Part shown: in pieces, positions 52,945-62,320 of the stretch | Numbering within the stretch: the stretch's first letter is position 1 | Layout of the letters: each line of letters starts with the position of its first letter | Source of the DNA: Maribacter forsetii DSM 18668 | Lineage (GTDB): Bacteria; Bacteroidota; Bacteroidia; Flavobacteriales; Flavobacteriaceae | Direction of reading: 5' to 3' | Assembly: GCF_000744105.1 (NCBI RefSeq) | Contig: NZ_JQLH01000001.1 | Span: 4,229,001 to 4,293,000, forward strand | Length of the DNA: 64,000 nt | Notes under the pieces: model-generated | What the model was told of the DNA's origin: nothing | What the model saw: the letters and a program-made list of their open reading frames with translations, nothing else | Database searches by the model: none | Position numbers and translations under genes: made by a program

Positions 52945-53658
52945 ATGGAAGATTTGACCAAAGAAGACTATTTGAACGGTCAGGTATTATTGATCGATAA
53001 ACCACTAGAATGGTCCTCTTTTCAAGCGGTTAATAAATTGAAATGGGCTATTAGAAAAAAATTCAGCTTAAAGAAGTTTAAAATAGGGCACGCGGGTACT
53101 TTAGATCCGTTAGCAACAGGACTTCTAATTATTTGTACCGGTAAATTCACTAAAAAAATTACTGAATATCAAGGTCAGGAAAAAGAATATACAGGTGTTT
53201 TCACTTTAGGTGCAACTACTTCTTCATATGATCTTGAAACCGAAATAAACGAGACTTTTAGTACAGAACATATTACATCTGAGCTTATAAAAGCAACTAC
53301 CAATGAATTTATTGGTGATATAGAACAAGCGCCACCTGTATTTTCAGCACTTAAAAAAGATGGCAAGCGTTTATATGAATTGGCAAGAGAAGGAAAAACA
53401 GTAGATATACCAAAGCGTAAAGTAAATGTAAGCGCTTTTGAAATTACCGATATTGACGGATTGAATGTTCACTTTAGAATTGCATGCAGCAAAGGAACTT
53501 ACATAAGGTCTATGGCTCATGATTTTGGAAAAGCATTGAATTCCGGAGCCCATTTAACAGCATTGAGAAGAACCAAAATAGGTGATTTTAACGTAGATAA
53601 TGCTCAAGACCCTTTGGCTTATGCCAATATCTTGTTAGGCACAGAAGAAAACAGGTAA
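52945..53658 (+). CDS. truB: tRNA pseudouridine(55) synthase
   Basis: TruB makes pseudouridine-55 in the T-loop of tRNAs. The 237-residue protein has the catalytic Asp in GHAGTLDPLATGLLI, KKYTGVFTLGATTSSYDLE-like substrate loops (here KEYTGVFTLGATTSSYD), and IACSKGTYIRSMAHDFGKAL. It ends soon after AHLTALRRTKIGDF, without a C-terminal PUA extension, as in many Bacteroidota. It lies 22 bases after uppP. Confidence 0.96.
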   Translation: MEDLTKEDYLNGQVLLIDKPLEWSSFQAVNKLKWAIRKKFSLKKFKIGHAGTLDPLATGLLIICTGKFTKKITEYQGQEKEYTGVFTLGATTSSYDLETEINETFSTEHITSELIKATTNEFIGDIEQAPPVFSALKKDGKRLYELAREGKTVDIPKRKVNVSAFEITDIDGLNVHFRIACSKGTYIRSMAHDFGKALNSGAHLTALRRTKIGDFNVDNAQDPLAYANILLGTEENR

Positions 53659-53722
53659 CAAACAATTGATTACCATTTGTCGATCTTCTAAAATATTTTG
53701 GTATTATTAAGGTTATATACCC

Positions 53723-54451
53723 ATGAATCTGAACAGAAAACAATTATCATTACTTGCCACTGTCTTTAGCATGTCTATTGTAGTGTTGGTATTGTATAAT
53801 ATTCAGTTTGGGGGGCAAGAAGAATCTAAAGAAGATTATGTTGTAGAAATGGTTATGGACCCTGAGGTTCTAGAAGAAATCCTAAAAGAGGAAGAACCAT
53901 TAGAAGAACAAGAAGAAATAGACCCTATTAAAAGTCACTTGGCCTTTAACGAAACCGCTAAACCTAGTTACGGCAATCCAGAACCACTGCAGACTTTAGA
54001 GGAGTTAATGGCGGAGCGTAACGAAATGAGTGATGGCGACCTAACAGAACAAATGATTTCTGATAACGCTTATTCTGAAAGAGTAAAAGCTTTAGCCAAA
54101 AAACGAGAAGAGAAAAAACAACTTTTAGGTGAAAAGGAAGCCCAAAAAAAAGAATTTACAAACAACCTGGCCGCAAGAAGAACTTCTGTTTCTTATTCTT
54201 TGGTAGACCGAAACAATTATAAATTACCACCGCCAATATACACTTGTATAGAAGGCGGTAAAGTGGTCATCAATATTGAGGTAAATGCTTTAGGCTATGT
54301 TACCGAAGCCGATTATAATGCTAAAAGCTCAGGTACTTCTAACGGATGCCTTGTTGACAACGCCATCAAATACGCTTTAAAAGCAAGATTTAATTCTTCT
54401 ACAAAAGACGCTCAAAAAGGCACAATTACCTATTTATTTCAAGGAAAGTAA
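53723..54451 (+). CDS. TonB-like energy-transducer protein (242 aa)
   Basis: A short N-terminal anchor (about residues 7-28) is followed by a strongly acidic stretch (EEILKEEEPLEEQEEIDP), a charged helical linker and a C-terminal TonB-like beta domain (CIEGGKVVINIEVNALGYVTEADY through TYLFQGK). It lacks a proline-rich linker. The fold suggests energy transfer or an envelope scaffold, but no ExbBD genes are nearby. It is the last of the ftsX to truB run, with 64 bases separating it from truB. Confidence 0.75.
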   Translation: MNLNRKQLSLLATVFSMSIVVLVLYNIQFGGQEESKEDYVVEMVMDPEVLEEILKEEEPLEEQEEIDPIKSHLAFNETAKPSYGNPEPLQTLEELMAERNEMSDGDLTEQMISDNAYSERVKALAKKREEKKQLLGEKEAQKKEFTNNLAARRTSVSYSLVDRNNYKLPPPIYTCIEGGKVVINIEVNALGYVTEADYNAKSSGTSNGCLVDNAIKYALKARFNSSTKDAQKGTITYLFQGK

Positions 54452-54483
54452 TCTAATAATACAAGAAAGAAACCATTGGATTT

Positions 54484-55098
54484 CTATTCTTGATTATCAA
54501 ATGATTTCAGCAAGTCTTCTAAAATACTTTGACCCTTATCCTTATTATAAAACATTTGAAGATCCTGCTTAAACTCTGGAGTTAACTTACCATGTTCTGT
54601 TTTATAATCAACCACCATATTTGTAGCTTTTGCCGATCGTGGTCCCCAAGTTGCAACTACAGCACCATTACCTTCTTCAACCGCTATTAATTTAGGAATA
54701 GATCTTCCTCCGTTGGTTAAAAACTGATCCATGATCTCTAAATTCTCATCACGTAGAATAATAGATAAGGATATATTCGGATTAATTTCTGTTATCTTAT
54801 TCATTACCGGTAATGCAGGTGAAGCATCTCCACACCAGCTTTCAGACAATACTACCCATGAAATTTTCTTGTTGACCGATTTAATTTTAGCCACCGCCTC
54901 GTTACTAAACTTTAAGGTTTTGTCCCATCTGCGCATACGGCTATTGTTCAACTGCGTGTATTGCGTTAATGCTTCTGACTGTGCAGGACCAGTTGCTTCT
55001 CCCTTTTCAGCTAGGTCTGCAACCAGCGCCCTGTATTCCGCATAACTAAAGCTGGTCTCTAATCCCTTTTTTATTAAATCTTCTATAACTAATTCCAT
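54484..55098 (-). CDS. Thioredoxin-like protein (thioredoxin_9 type)
   Basis: This 204-residue cytoplasmic protein has a thioredoxin-like core (KISWVVLSESWCGDASPALPVMNKI, then IIL-RDENLEIMDQFLTNGGRSIPKLIAVE) after an alpha-helical N-terminal extension. The active site has only one cysteine (SWCGDA in place of CGPC), so it is not a classical disulfide reductase. Bacteroidota homologues are annotated as thioredoxin family proteins without known role. It faces the TonB-like gene (32 bases apart). Confidence 0.88.
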   Translation of the reverse strand: MELVIEDLIKKGLETSFSYAEYRALVADLAEKGEATGPAQSEALTQYTQLNNSRMRRWDKTLKFSNEAVAKIKSVNKKISWVVLSESWCGDASPALPVMNKITEINPNISLSIILRDENLEIMDQFLTNGGRSIPKLIAVEEGNGAVVATWGPRSAKATNMVVDYKTEHGKLTPEFKQDLQMFYNKDKGQSILEDLLKSFDNQE

Positions 55099-55156
55099 GC
55101 GTTTCCTATTTTAACATCTATAATCGAACGGTTTAGTAGTAATAAAAGTACAATGC

Positions 55157-56560
55157 TTACAAATTCTCAGGATTTACCGCCAAGCTATTGAACAGCTTAG
55201 CTTTTGCCGTAAAGTATTTATTCTCTACTTGGTTTTGTTTCAATACGGCGTCTATCAACTTACTTTCTCTAGAGTTTATTAGAAAAAGTGAACTTTCACC
55301 AAAACTGAATTTTCGCTCTTCAGCAGCCAATAAAGCCTCATAACTAGACACAATATCATCTATAAGAACATTCTGACCCTGAAAGGAATCTAACTCATTA
55401 TAAATGGCAGTTATCTTATTTTGAATCTGTACCTCGGCATTATCAAGCTCGAACTGTGCGTCTTTTAATTTCAATTTCGCCAATTTTAAATCTCCACGCT
55501 CTTTTCTAAGAAATAGCGGAAGTTCAAAATTTAAGCCAGCTTTATAATTCTGTGTTTCAAATGAATTCAAGTACTCTGGCTCATCAGTTATGAACTTATA
55601 TTCTACATCTATTCTTGGCAATAATTTATTTGTTTTTAAACGCTTATCTACTATTAAACCATCAATTTTATAACCTAACGATTTTAACTTCGGATGATTT
55701 TCTAACACAAAACTATCCAACGGTTTTCCTAGAATTTCTAATGCTTGATCAATTTCAGCATCTAAAGATGTATCTGGTACAACTTGCGGTTGTAGCTCCA
55801 TTGGTATGTTTTCACCCATCCACAGGTAATTAGAAAGTTCTAACCTGGCATTTCGTAAAGTTACATTTGCCTGCTCACGTTCTAACGCTCTATTCTGTAC
55901 TGCAATCTTAGCTTCTACAGTATCTATGGCAGCTATTTCACCTGCTTGCGCGCTACGGTTAACACCTTTCAACCTGACTTTAGCATTCAACAAAAAATCA
56001 TTGAACAATAGACTATTTCTATATGCCTGTAACCAATTGAAATACGCCAATGAAGCATCGAACAAAATCTGATTCACCAATAAATCCCTATCTGCCTTAG
56101 ATTGCTCCCTGAAAAATTTCGCCTTCTTTACGGTAGCCATACGTTCGTTGATCCAAGAACCACGACCTAATGACAGCGCAACTCCGGCACTATACAAGCC
56201 ATCATCTGGCACATTTCTTTCGGCATTTAAATATTCACCAGAATATTGCTCAAATTCTCCTTTCAACTCTATACCGTACCAAGTTGGTATTTTAAAGGTA
56301 GAGTTTAAGAGGTCATAATATTCTGAACCTTTAAATTCTTTGGTTGAATAATCCACAGCTATCTTTGGATCAAAACCACCACGCGCTTTCATAAGATTTG
56401 CCTGACCAACATTCATGACCATCTCTGCCTGTTTGGCTATAGGGTGATACTTTTTTACATAACCCAAATACTCCCTAAAATTCAGTTGTATAGAATCTGG
56501 GGTCTGAGCATTTGAAAATAAGCCCGTAATTAGATATAAAAAGACAATAATTCTCTTCAT
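55157..56560 (-). CDS. TolC-family outer membrane protein
   Basis: The 467-residue protein has a signal peptide ending FSNAQ, then the OEP repeat with long Ala/Leu/Asn-rich helices (AEMVMNVGQANLMKARGGFDPKI, ERKFSFGESSLFLINSRE). It supplies the outer-membrane channel for the HlyD and ABC proteins encoded immediately upstream on the same strand, in a type-I-secretion-like arrangement. The HlyD stop is 2 bases before its start. It is the last gene of the TetR-led operon. Confidence 0.92.
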   Translation of the reverse strand: MKRIIVFLYLITGLFSNAQTPDSIQLNFREYLGYVKKYHPIAKQAEMVMNVGQANLMKARGGFDPKIAVDYSTKEFKGSEYYDLLNSTFKIPTWYGIELKGEFEQYSGEYLNAERNVPDDGLYSAGVALSLGRGSWINERMATVKKAKFFREQSKADRDLLVNQILFDASLAYFNWLQAYRNSLLFNDFLLNAKVRLKGVNRSAQAGEIAAIDTVEAKIAVQNRALEREQANVTLRNARLELSNYLWMGENIPMELQPQVVPDTSLDAEIDQALEILGKPLDSFVLENHPKLKSLGYKIDGLIVDKRLKTNKLLPRIDVEYKFITDEPEYLNSFETQNYKAGLNFELPLFLRKERGDLKLAKLKLKDAQFELDNAEVQIQNKITAIYNELDSFQGQNVLIDDIVSSYEALLAAEERKFSFGESSLFLINSRESKLIDAVLKQNQVENKYFTAKAKLFNSLAVNPENL

Positions 56561-56562
56561 CG

Positions 56563-57915
56563 CTATTTTTTTACAGGTTTATCTTGAGCGCCTTCTGGCT
56601 GATAATAATTGGCAGGGAATCCGTTGAGCTGACGCCATAGTTCATACCAAATAGGCACATCTTCTAACAATGCAATGGTATTTGCCCCAGAACCTACACG
56701 CAGGGCTTCTGGCCATGCCTGATCATCTTTATCGGGAGACAATAGTATTCGATACTTCCCATTAGGATTTATAAAAGTTTCGATTGCTACGACCTTACCC
56801 GCATATGTTCCGTAAGATGCATTTGGCCATCCGCTAAATACAATTGCCGGCCAACCATCGAACTGAATTCTAACCGTTTCACCTAAATGAATTAAAGGTA
56901 AGTCTATAGGATTTACAAAAGTTTCTACTGCCATATCATATTCTGCCGGCATAATACCTACTAACGGCGTACCTTCTTTAAAGGTCTCTCCAATACCTGC
57001 AGTTAGCACTTTATTGATATAGCCATTCTGCGGTGCACGGATATAACGAAGCTCGCTTCGCATTTGATAATTTGTATAATCGTTCTCCAGTTTACTTACC
57101 TGAGCCTCAGAATCAAATTGATTAGACATCGCCGTAAACTTATCGCTCTGCGCTTTTGAAATTTTATCGGTATAAGAAGCCTGTACTCTATTAATCTCTA
57201 CTTCTGCATTGATGATCTCGTTCTTGGCCGCCAACAATTTATTTTCTTGAGAGAGCAATTTTGCTTGAGTTTCCTGAAGCTTTAAACGTTTTGCCTCAAC
57301 ATCAGTTACCGCCTTTAAACCTTCGCTTTGTAACTGAGCCGTACGTTCATATTGGCGTTCTGCAATTTGTATGTTCGTCTTTGCCGCTTCAAAATCAATA
57401 CTATCACTTTGTGCCTTTAGTTTCGCTTGCATCAATTTATTCTTGGCTTGCTCTAGTTTTAACCGCCTTTCATTGAATAATGCCCCTACCTGATTATCTA
57501 AAGATTTTACCTTATCCTCATAAGACGTAACAGAAGATGATTTTGATTTTAATTGCTGCCCTGTTCTTTCAACAAGATCTGGATCAAAATACTCAGACTT
57601 TACTTCAGATATAAAGAGTATTGTATCTCCCTTTTTTACATAGTCTCCCTCCTGTACATACCACTCCTCTATTCTACCCGGTATTTGAGATTGAATAGTT
57701 TGCGGTCTTTGACCTGGTGTTAGGGTAGTTAAAAACCCTCGGGCGTTTATCGTTTGTGTCCAAGGCAAGAACAACACGATTACACCTACTACAGCAAATG
57801 CAAATAAAAACCGATTAAAATGCTTGTAATGCCTTTGGTGATTTACTTTTTGAACAGATTTAAATCGCTCAATCGACACTTTTTGGTTTAATTTATTATG
57901 AGATATATTAAGCAT
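56563..57915 (-). CDS. HlyD-family type I secretion adaptor
   Basis: This 450-residue adaptor has a short N-terminal segment, one membrane anchor (RFLFAFAVVGVIVLFLPW) and a lipoyl half-motif GFLTTLTPGQRPQTIQSQIPGRIEEWYV. A very long coiled coil (about residues 135-300) is followed by the returning lipoyl half and barrel (RAPQNGYINKVL, then VAIETFINPNGKYRILL). It links the ABC protein to TolC. The ATG at 57915 was chosen over a longer reading at 57999; it overlaps the ABC stop by 8 bases, indicating coupled translation. Confidence 0.92.
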   Translation of the reverse strand: MLNISHNKLNQKVSIERFKSVQKVNHQRHYKHFNRFLFAFAVVGVIVLFLPWTQTINARGFLTTLTPGQRPQTIQSQIPGRIEEWYVQEGDYVKKGDTILFISEVKSEYFDPDLVERTGQQLKSKSSSVTSYEDKVKSLDNQVGALFNERRLKLEQAKNKLMQAKLKAQSDSIDFEAAKTNIQIAERQYERTAQLQSEGLKAVTDVEAKRLKLQETQAKLLSQENKLLAAKNEIINAEVEINRVQASYTDKISKAQSDKFTAMSNQFDSEAQVSKLENDYTNYQMRSELRYIRAPQNGYINKVLTAGIGETFKEGTPLVGIMPAEYDMAVETFVNPIDLPLIHLGETVRIQFDGWPAIVFSGWPNASYGTYAGKVVAIETFINPNGKYRILLSPDKDDQAWPEALRVGSGANTIALLEDVPIWYELWRQLNGFPANYYQPEGAQDKPVKK

Positions 57916-59590
57916 CTTTTCCTGAGATTTCGTTAATAATCTGTCCTTTATCCATCGTAATAATTCGAGAACATTTTTTAATCCACTTATCGTTTTCACT
58001 TACAACAAGTAATGCCCAACCGTTAGATGCATCACTTAAAAAGTTTAAGATCCTATCTGCTTCTTCACTATTAAATTGATCAAGGGGGTCTTTTAGAATT
58101 AGTAATTTAGGTTTACGAACTATACTTCTCGCCAACACTATTTTTTTAGAAACTGTATATGGAATCTGCTTTCCTTCTGGGTATAACACGGTATTAAGTC
58201 CGTCTGGTTGTTTCTTAACAAAATCCGTAAGTCCCACTTTGTCCAACGCCCAGTACACTTGCTCATTTGTAGTTTCTGTATCCCCGAAAGTGATGTTATG
58301 TAGAATAGTACCCTCAAAAGGTGATTCTTCTGGTAACGATTGACCCAGGTGCGAACGATAATAATTTAAATTCATCCCTTTTAAAGAGACTCCGTTTACA
58401 TAAACTCCGCCACTATCTGGTTCAATAATTCCTGCAATAAGTCGTAATAACGTATTCTTACCAGAGCCACTATTTCCTCTTAAAAGAATGGTGCATGTTG
58501 GCGAAATGTTTAAACTTAGATTTGAAATTATCTCTCTTTTTGGATCGGGTACACTATAAGATATATTGCTTAACTCTACAGTAAATGACTGATTTTCTAA
58601 AAATGGCTTTTCGCCTTCTTGTGTTTCTAGCCCTTTATCTACGACCTGACCCATTTTTTCTAATGAAGTCAACAAATCATAAAAGGTCTCTAAGCCTGTT
58701 ATCAATTTTTCTACAGAGTTGATTACTAAAAGTATAATGATTTCCGCAGCTACAAACTGCCCTATATTCATTTCTTGGTTCAATACCAGTAGCCCACCAA
58801 TTAGCAGAAGCCCCGCAGTTACCAAAACCTTAAAACCTATCATTTGAATGAATTGTAACACAATAACCCTAAAATGACTTTCTCGTGCATTCAAATACTC
58901 AACCACCAAGGTGTCATTCTTATCTAAAGCATGAGAAGTTTTACCAGATAATTTAAAACTAACAATAGAACGTGCTATCTCTTGTAACCAATGCGCTACT
59001 TTATACTTGCTCTTTGACTCATCTAAACTGGTATCTAAGCCTCGTTGTGCCGTAAACTTAAAAACCACATATATTAATAGAAGTAACAGCATACCATACA
59101 CAATAAAAAATGGATGATAAAAAGATAACAGCAATAAGCCAAAAATAATCTGTAATAACGCAGCAGGAAAATCTATTAAAACCTTTGATAACGATTTCTG
59201 AATGGTCAACGTATCAAAAAAACGATTTGCCAATTCTGGCGGGTAGTAATTATGAAGTTCGCTCATTTTTATCTTAGGGAAACGATATGCAAATTCGAAC
59301 GATGCCCGTGTAAATATCTTTTGCTGTACATTTTCTATAATTCTTATTTGCATTAATTGCAGAATACCTACAAAAGCCACACCTACAGTTACCCCAATTA
59401 CCAAAACCACCCAAGATGAGCTTATTTGCGCACCTTGCATTAAATTGATGATTGCTTGGATACCTAAAGGCAAGGAAAGGTTAACAACACCCGCAAATAT
59501 GGCGTAGTAGAATACCTGAAATATGTCTTTCTTGTCTAATTTTAAAAGCCCAAGAAAACGTTGCCAGGCGGTTAGTATATTTTTATTCAT
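57908..59590 (-). CDS. T1SS-like ABC exporter with degenerate ATPase motifs (560 aa)
   Basis: An N-terminal six-helix exporter domain (about residues 20-290) is fused to an ABC domain. The core motifs are altered: Walker A GNSGSGKNT has Asn379 where Ser or Thr binds magnesium, the LSGGQ signature reads IPYTV, the Walker B pair is Lys500-Asp501 in place of Asp-Glu, and the switch His is Glu532. The frame is intact over the whole gene. It may be an inactive subunit that needs a partner, or an unusual active family. Between the TetR and HlyD genes, it overlaps both by 8 bases. No peptidase C39 domain is present. Confidence 0.85.
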   Translation of the reverse strand: MNKNILTAWQRFLGLLKLDKKDIFQVFYYAIFAGVVNLSLPLGIQAIINLMQGAQISSSWVVLVIGVTVGVAFVGILQLMQIRIIENVQQKIFTRASFEFAYRFPKIKMSELHNYYPPELANRFFDTLTIQKSLSKVLIDFPAALLQIIFGLLLLSFYHPFFIVYGMLLLLLIYVVFKFTAQRGLDTSLDESKSKYKVAHWLQEIARSIVSFKLSGKTSHALDKNDTLVVEYLNARESHFRVIVLQFIQMIGFKVLVTAGLLLIGGLLVLNQEMNIGQFVAAEIIILLVINSVEKLITGLETFYDLLTSLEKMGQVVDKGLETQEGEKPFLENQSFTVELSNISYSVPDPKREIISNLSLNISPTCTILLRGNSGSGKNTLLRLIAGIIEPDSGGVYVNGVSLKGMNLNYYRSHLGQSLPEESPFEGTILHNITFGDTETTNEQVYWALDKVGLTDFVKKQPDGLNTVLYPEGKQIPYTVSKKIVLARSIVRKPKLLILKDPLDQFNSEEADRILNFLSDASNGWALLVVSENDKWIKKCSRIITMDKGQIINEISGKDA

Positions 59591-60269
59591 CTAAATTTTG
59601 TTTTAATGTATTGAACACAAGATGGGTTAAATATTGTGTAGGTGTAACCTTTTTGTTACAATCTGTAAGTGTCGGAAAATGTTCTTTTAAATAATGTTGG
59701 TGTAAACCGTTTTCAAGTATGGTACTTGCCAAACTTAATGGATATTCATAACTCTCATCTACCTCTGAAATCATGTCTGCCAACCTGCCTACCAATCTCT
59801 TGTAAATAATATAAAAACCTTCTTTATTTTCAGTATCTACTTCCTTGGTCAAATAAGATTTTGAATACTCGTTAATAACTATCTTATTTAATGACACTTC
59901 ATTGATATGCGAGAATGCCGAATCTTCTTTTATCTCTCTGGTAATGATCAAGATTGATTTCAATAATTTCTCCTTCGGATTTTGGATTCCGTATGTGGCA
60001 AAAACCAGTTGATATTCCATCCACCCCCAAAACCAAGATGTGAGATAAACCAACAGCTTATGTTTATTCTCAAAATACCGATAGATTGAACTTTCATTGG
60101 ATCCAATCTGGACTCCTAATTTTTTAAATGTGAATTTTTCAAAACCCATTTCATTGATCATCTGAATACTAATCTCTACAATTTTCTTTCCTAATTCAGA
60201 AGACTCAGGGTTCTTTAAAAATAGTTTTTCATTAATCTTGATTTGCACACTTTGCATCAACTGATCCAT
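59583..60269 (-). CDS. TetR-family transcriptional regulator
   Basis: The 228-residue repressor has a TetR helix-turn-helix (FEKFTFKKLGVQIGSNESSIYRYFENKHKLL, about residues 42-72) and an all-helical effector domain. It leads the ABC/HlyD/TolC operon and overlaps the ABC gene by 8 bases, so it probably regulates its own operon. A 19-bp perfect palindrome overlapping the -7 box 30 bases upstream is its likely operator. The ligand is unknown. Confidence 0.93.
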   Translation of the reverse strand: MDQLMQSVQIKINEKLFLKNPESSELGKKIVEISIQMINEMGFEKFTFKKLGVQIGSNESSIYRYFENKHKLLVYLTSWFWGWMEYQLVFATYGIQNPKEKLLKSILIITREIKEDSAFSHINEVSLNKIVINEYSKSYLTKEVDTENKEGFYIIYKRLVGRLADMISEVDESYEYPLSLASTILENGLHQHYLKEHFPTLTDCNKKVTPTQYLTHLVFNTLKQNLDE

Positions 60270-60293
60270 AACTCACTAATTTATACTAATCAG

Positions 60294-60301
60294 CAAAAAT
60301 A
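60294..60301 (-). promoter_or_regulatory. TAnnTTTG -7 box, TetR operon
   Basis: TATTTTTG on the minus strand, 24 bases before the tetR ATG. It overlaps the palindrome at 60299-60317. Confidence 0.55.
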
Positions 60302-60317
60302 ATAGTAATACTATTAT
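60299..60317. promoter_or_regulatory. Candidate TetR operator (19-bp palindrome)
   Basis: ATAATAGTAATACTATTAT is a perfect palindrome of two 9-bp arms around one base. It overlaps the upstream end of the -7 box, so bound repressor would block RNA polymerase. It is AT-rich, so chance is possible. Confidence 0.6.
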
Positions 60318-60448
60318 AATTCGATAGTTTAACATTTAATAAAGAAAGTTTAATGATTAGTTTAATTTTAACATGTTAGTTTTATCAAATTGACAAAAAA
60401 CGAGCTTTCATTTAACTAATACCCTACTATAATTCTTTCCATTTTCAA

Positions 60449-60456
60449 TACTTTTG
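60449..60456 (+). promoter_or_regulatory. TAnnTTTG -7 box, tag promoter
   Basis: TACTTTTG lies 18 bases before the ATG at 60475. It also argues against the TTG reading at 60454, which lies inside the box. Confidence 0.5.
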
Positions 60457-60474
60457 CCACTAAACATAGTTATT

Positions 60475-61038
60475 ATGGAACCTGTTAGATGTGGCTGGTG
60501 CAAAGGTGATACGCTATATGAAGCTTATCATGATCACGAATGGGGAGTTCCCGTAAAAGATGATGAACTATTATTTGAGTTCTTGGTATTGGAAACATTT
60601 CAAGCAGGTCTTAGCTGGATTACCATTTTAAAAAGACGGGAACATTTTAGAGTAGCTTTTGATCATTTCAATTATAAGAAGATTGCAAAATATCCCGAAT
60701 CTAAAATTCTAGCTTTACTGCAAGACAAAGGTATTATTAGAAATAAACTTAAGGTTCGTGCTACGGTTACCAATGCTATTGCTTTCATGGAAATTCAAAA
60801 AGAGTTTGGCAGCTTTAGCAGCTATATTTGGGAATTTGTAAACTATGAACCTATTACCAATAAAGTAATCAATTACAAAGAGGCACCTGCCAACACTTCA
60901 ATTTCTGACGACATTAGTAAAGACCTAAAAAAACGCGGATTCAAATTTGTAGGTAGCACGATTATTTATGCATTCATGCAGGCTACAGGTATGGTGAACG
61001 ATCATCAAATAGATTGTTTTAGATATAATCAAGTATAG
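60475..61038 (+). CDS. tag: DNA-3-methyladenine glycosylase I
   Basis: Tag removes 3-methyladenine from alkylated DNA. The 187-residue enzyme has the zinc-ligand region RCGWCKGDTLYEAYHDHEWG, the LETFQAGLSWITIL and FVGSTIIYAFMQATGMVNDHQIDC motifs, with the second zinc His and Cys in NDHQIDC. Length is normal. The ATG at 60475 was preferred to a TTG at 60454. The next gene begins 21 bases later. Confidence 0.96.
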   Translation: MEPVRCGWCKGDTLYEAYHDHEWGVPVKDDELLFEFLVLETFQAGLSWITILKRREHFRVAFDHFNYKKIAKYPESKILALLQDKGIIRNKLKVRATVTNAIAFMEIQKEFGSFSSYIWEFVNYEPITNKVINYKEAPANTSISDDISKDLKKRGFKFVGSTIIYAFMQATGMVNDHQIDCFRYNQV

Positions 61039-61059
61039 CATAAACCAATTACAACTAAC

Positions 61060-61647
61060 ATGAAAAATATTCTCATTAAAATAACTATTGCTGCTTTTCT
61101 ATTCTGTTTTCAGCTAGGTCGTTCTCAATATAAATACGAAAGAGAACATCGTATTCTAAAGTCTCAATTTCCGGCTCAAGCAATCACGAACATTAATGAG
61201 AACGTAACAAACTTTAAGCGAATAAAATTCTACAAAGAAACCGATAGCACTAAAATAAGTTATGAAGCTAAACTTAAAAAAGACAAGCTTTGGTATAGTA
61301 TAGAATTTAATGAAGAAGGCTCATTAGAAGATATAGAGATACTTATAAAACCCACAGATATACCCAATGATACCTATGCCAAGATAGTTGAATATTTGAA
61401 CAATAATTTTACTAAATACAAAATTAAAAGGCTTCAACAGCAATATCCTTCAAATAAAGAGAATGCAGAAGACATTTTTAAAAATGCATTTCAAAATCTT
61501 ATGCTACCATCTAACAACTATGAAATTGTGGTTGTAGGCAAAAAAGACGAGGGTTATTTGGATTATGAAATTTTATTTGATGCCAATGGAAATTTTAAAA
61601 AAATAAGAACTTCTCTTCCTCCAAATTATGATCACGTACTGTATTAG
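61060..61647 (+). CDS. Exported protein of unknown function (195 aa)
   Basis: A signal peptide (MKNILIKITIAAFLFCFQ, then LGRSQ) is followed by a soluble, charged chain. FPAQAITNINENVTNFKRIKFYKE and SYEAKLKKDKLWYSIEFNEEGSLEDIEI resemble PepSY/BLIP-like exported folds, but the match is weak. YEIVVVGKKDEGYLDYEILFDANGNFKKIRTS forms a second similar unit, so an internal duplication is possible. Its 3-prime end overlaps the DUF2490 gene by 20 bases, so both are probably made together. Confidence 0.75.
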   Translation: MKNILIKITIAAFLFCFQLGRSQYKYEREHRILKSQFPAQAITNINENVTNFKRIKFYKETDSTKISYEAKLKKDKLWYSIEFNEEGSLEDIEILIKPTDIPNDTYAKIVEYLNNNFTKYKIKRLQQQYPSNKENAEDIFKNAFQNLMLPSNNYEIVVVGKKDEGYLDYEILFDANGNFKKIRTSLPPNYDHVLY

Positions 61648-62320
61648 AGTTCGGTTTATCATAGTATTACTATTATTATGTGTTTCTTACGCTCGATCGC
61701 AAAATAATACAATAGCGTATTGGGAACCTGAAGTAGCCCTAAACTATAAATTAACCCCATTGCTTAAACAGAACTTTTCGTTGTCGAACAGAAATTATAC
61801 GTACCATAACAATAAGGCTCAGCTAACCATACGGCAAATAGAAATTGCTCATTTTTCTTCTTTGACTATCGACCCATATAAGAGCATAGGTTTTGGTGTT
61901 CAATATCGATTTAGAGAGGCATTTGAAAGTGAGAAAGAAAATGAACTTAGGCTTACCCAACAATTTAACATCACTAAAAAAACCAATAGTGCTCGTTTTG
62001 GTAATAGATTTAGAATTGAGCAACGCATTCAACCTTCTAACTTTGTGCATCGTTTTAGATATCGTTTTGCCATAGATATTCCATTAAAAGGTTTAAAAAT
62101 GGATATTGGCGAACCCTATTTGGTCGCTACTACAGAATCTTTGTTAAGTATAGGTAAAAGCATTAAACCCATGTACGATCAACGACTGACCTCAGAAATT
62201 GGTTGGTCTATTTCAAAACACCTAAAAGCGCAATTAGGGGTTCAGTTTAGAATAGAAAATTATACAGAAAGTACAGCACATGTTTTCCTTTTTCTAAACA
62301 GTTTGGTTATCTCAATTTAA
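61628..62320 (+). CDS. DUF2490 outer-membrane-type protein
   Basis: A signal peptide ends around SYARSQ. The mature part has the alternating aromatic strands of an outer-membrane beta barrel: AYWEPEVALNYKLTPLLKQNFSLSNRNYTY, FGVQYRFREAF, RFRIEQRIQPSNFVHRFRYRFAI and LKAQLGVQFRIENY. That pattern and length (230 residues) fit DUF2490. Function is unknown. Its ATG lies inside the preceding gene, and its end overlaps convergent aat by 9 bases. Confidence 0.85.
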   Translation: MITYCIRVRFIIVLLLLCVSYARSQNNTIAYWEPEVALNYKLTPLLKQNFSLSNRNYTYHNNKAQLTIRQIEIAHFSSLTIDPYKSIGFGVQYRFREAFESEKENELRLTQQFNITKKTNSARFGNRFRIEQRIQPSNFVHRFRYRFAIDIPLKGLKMDIGEPYLVATTESLLSIGKSIKPMYDQRLTSEIGWSISKHLKAQLGVQFRIENYTESTAHVFLFLNSLVISI

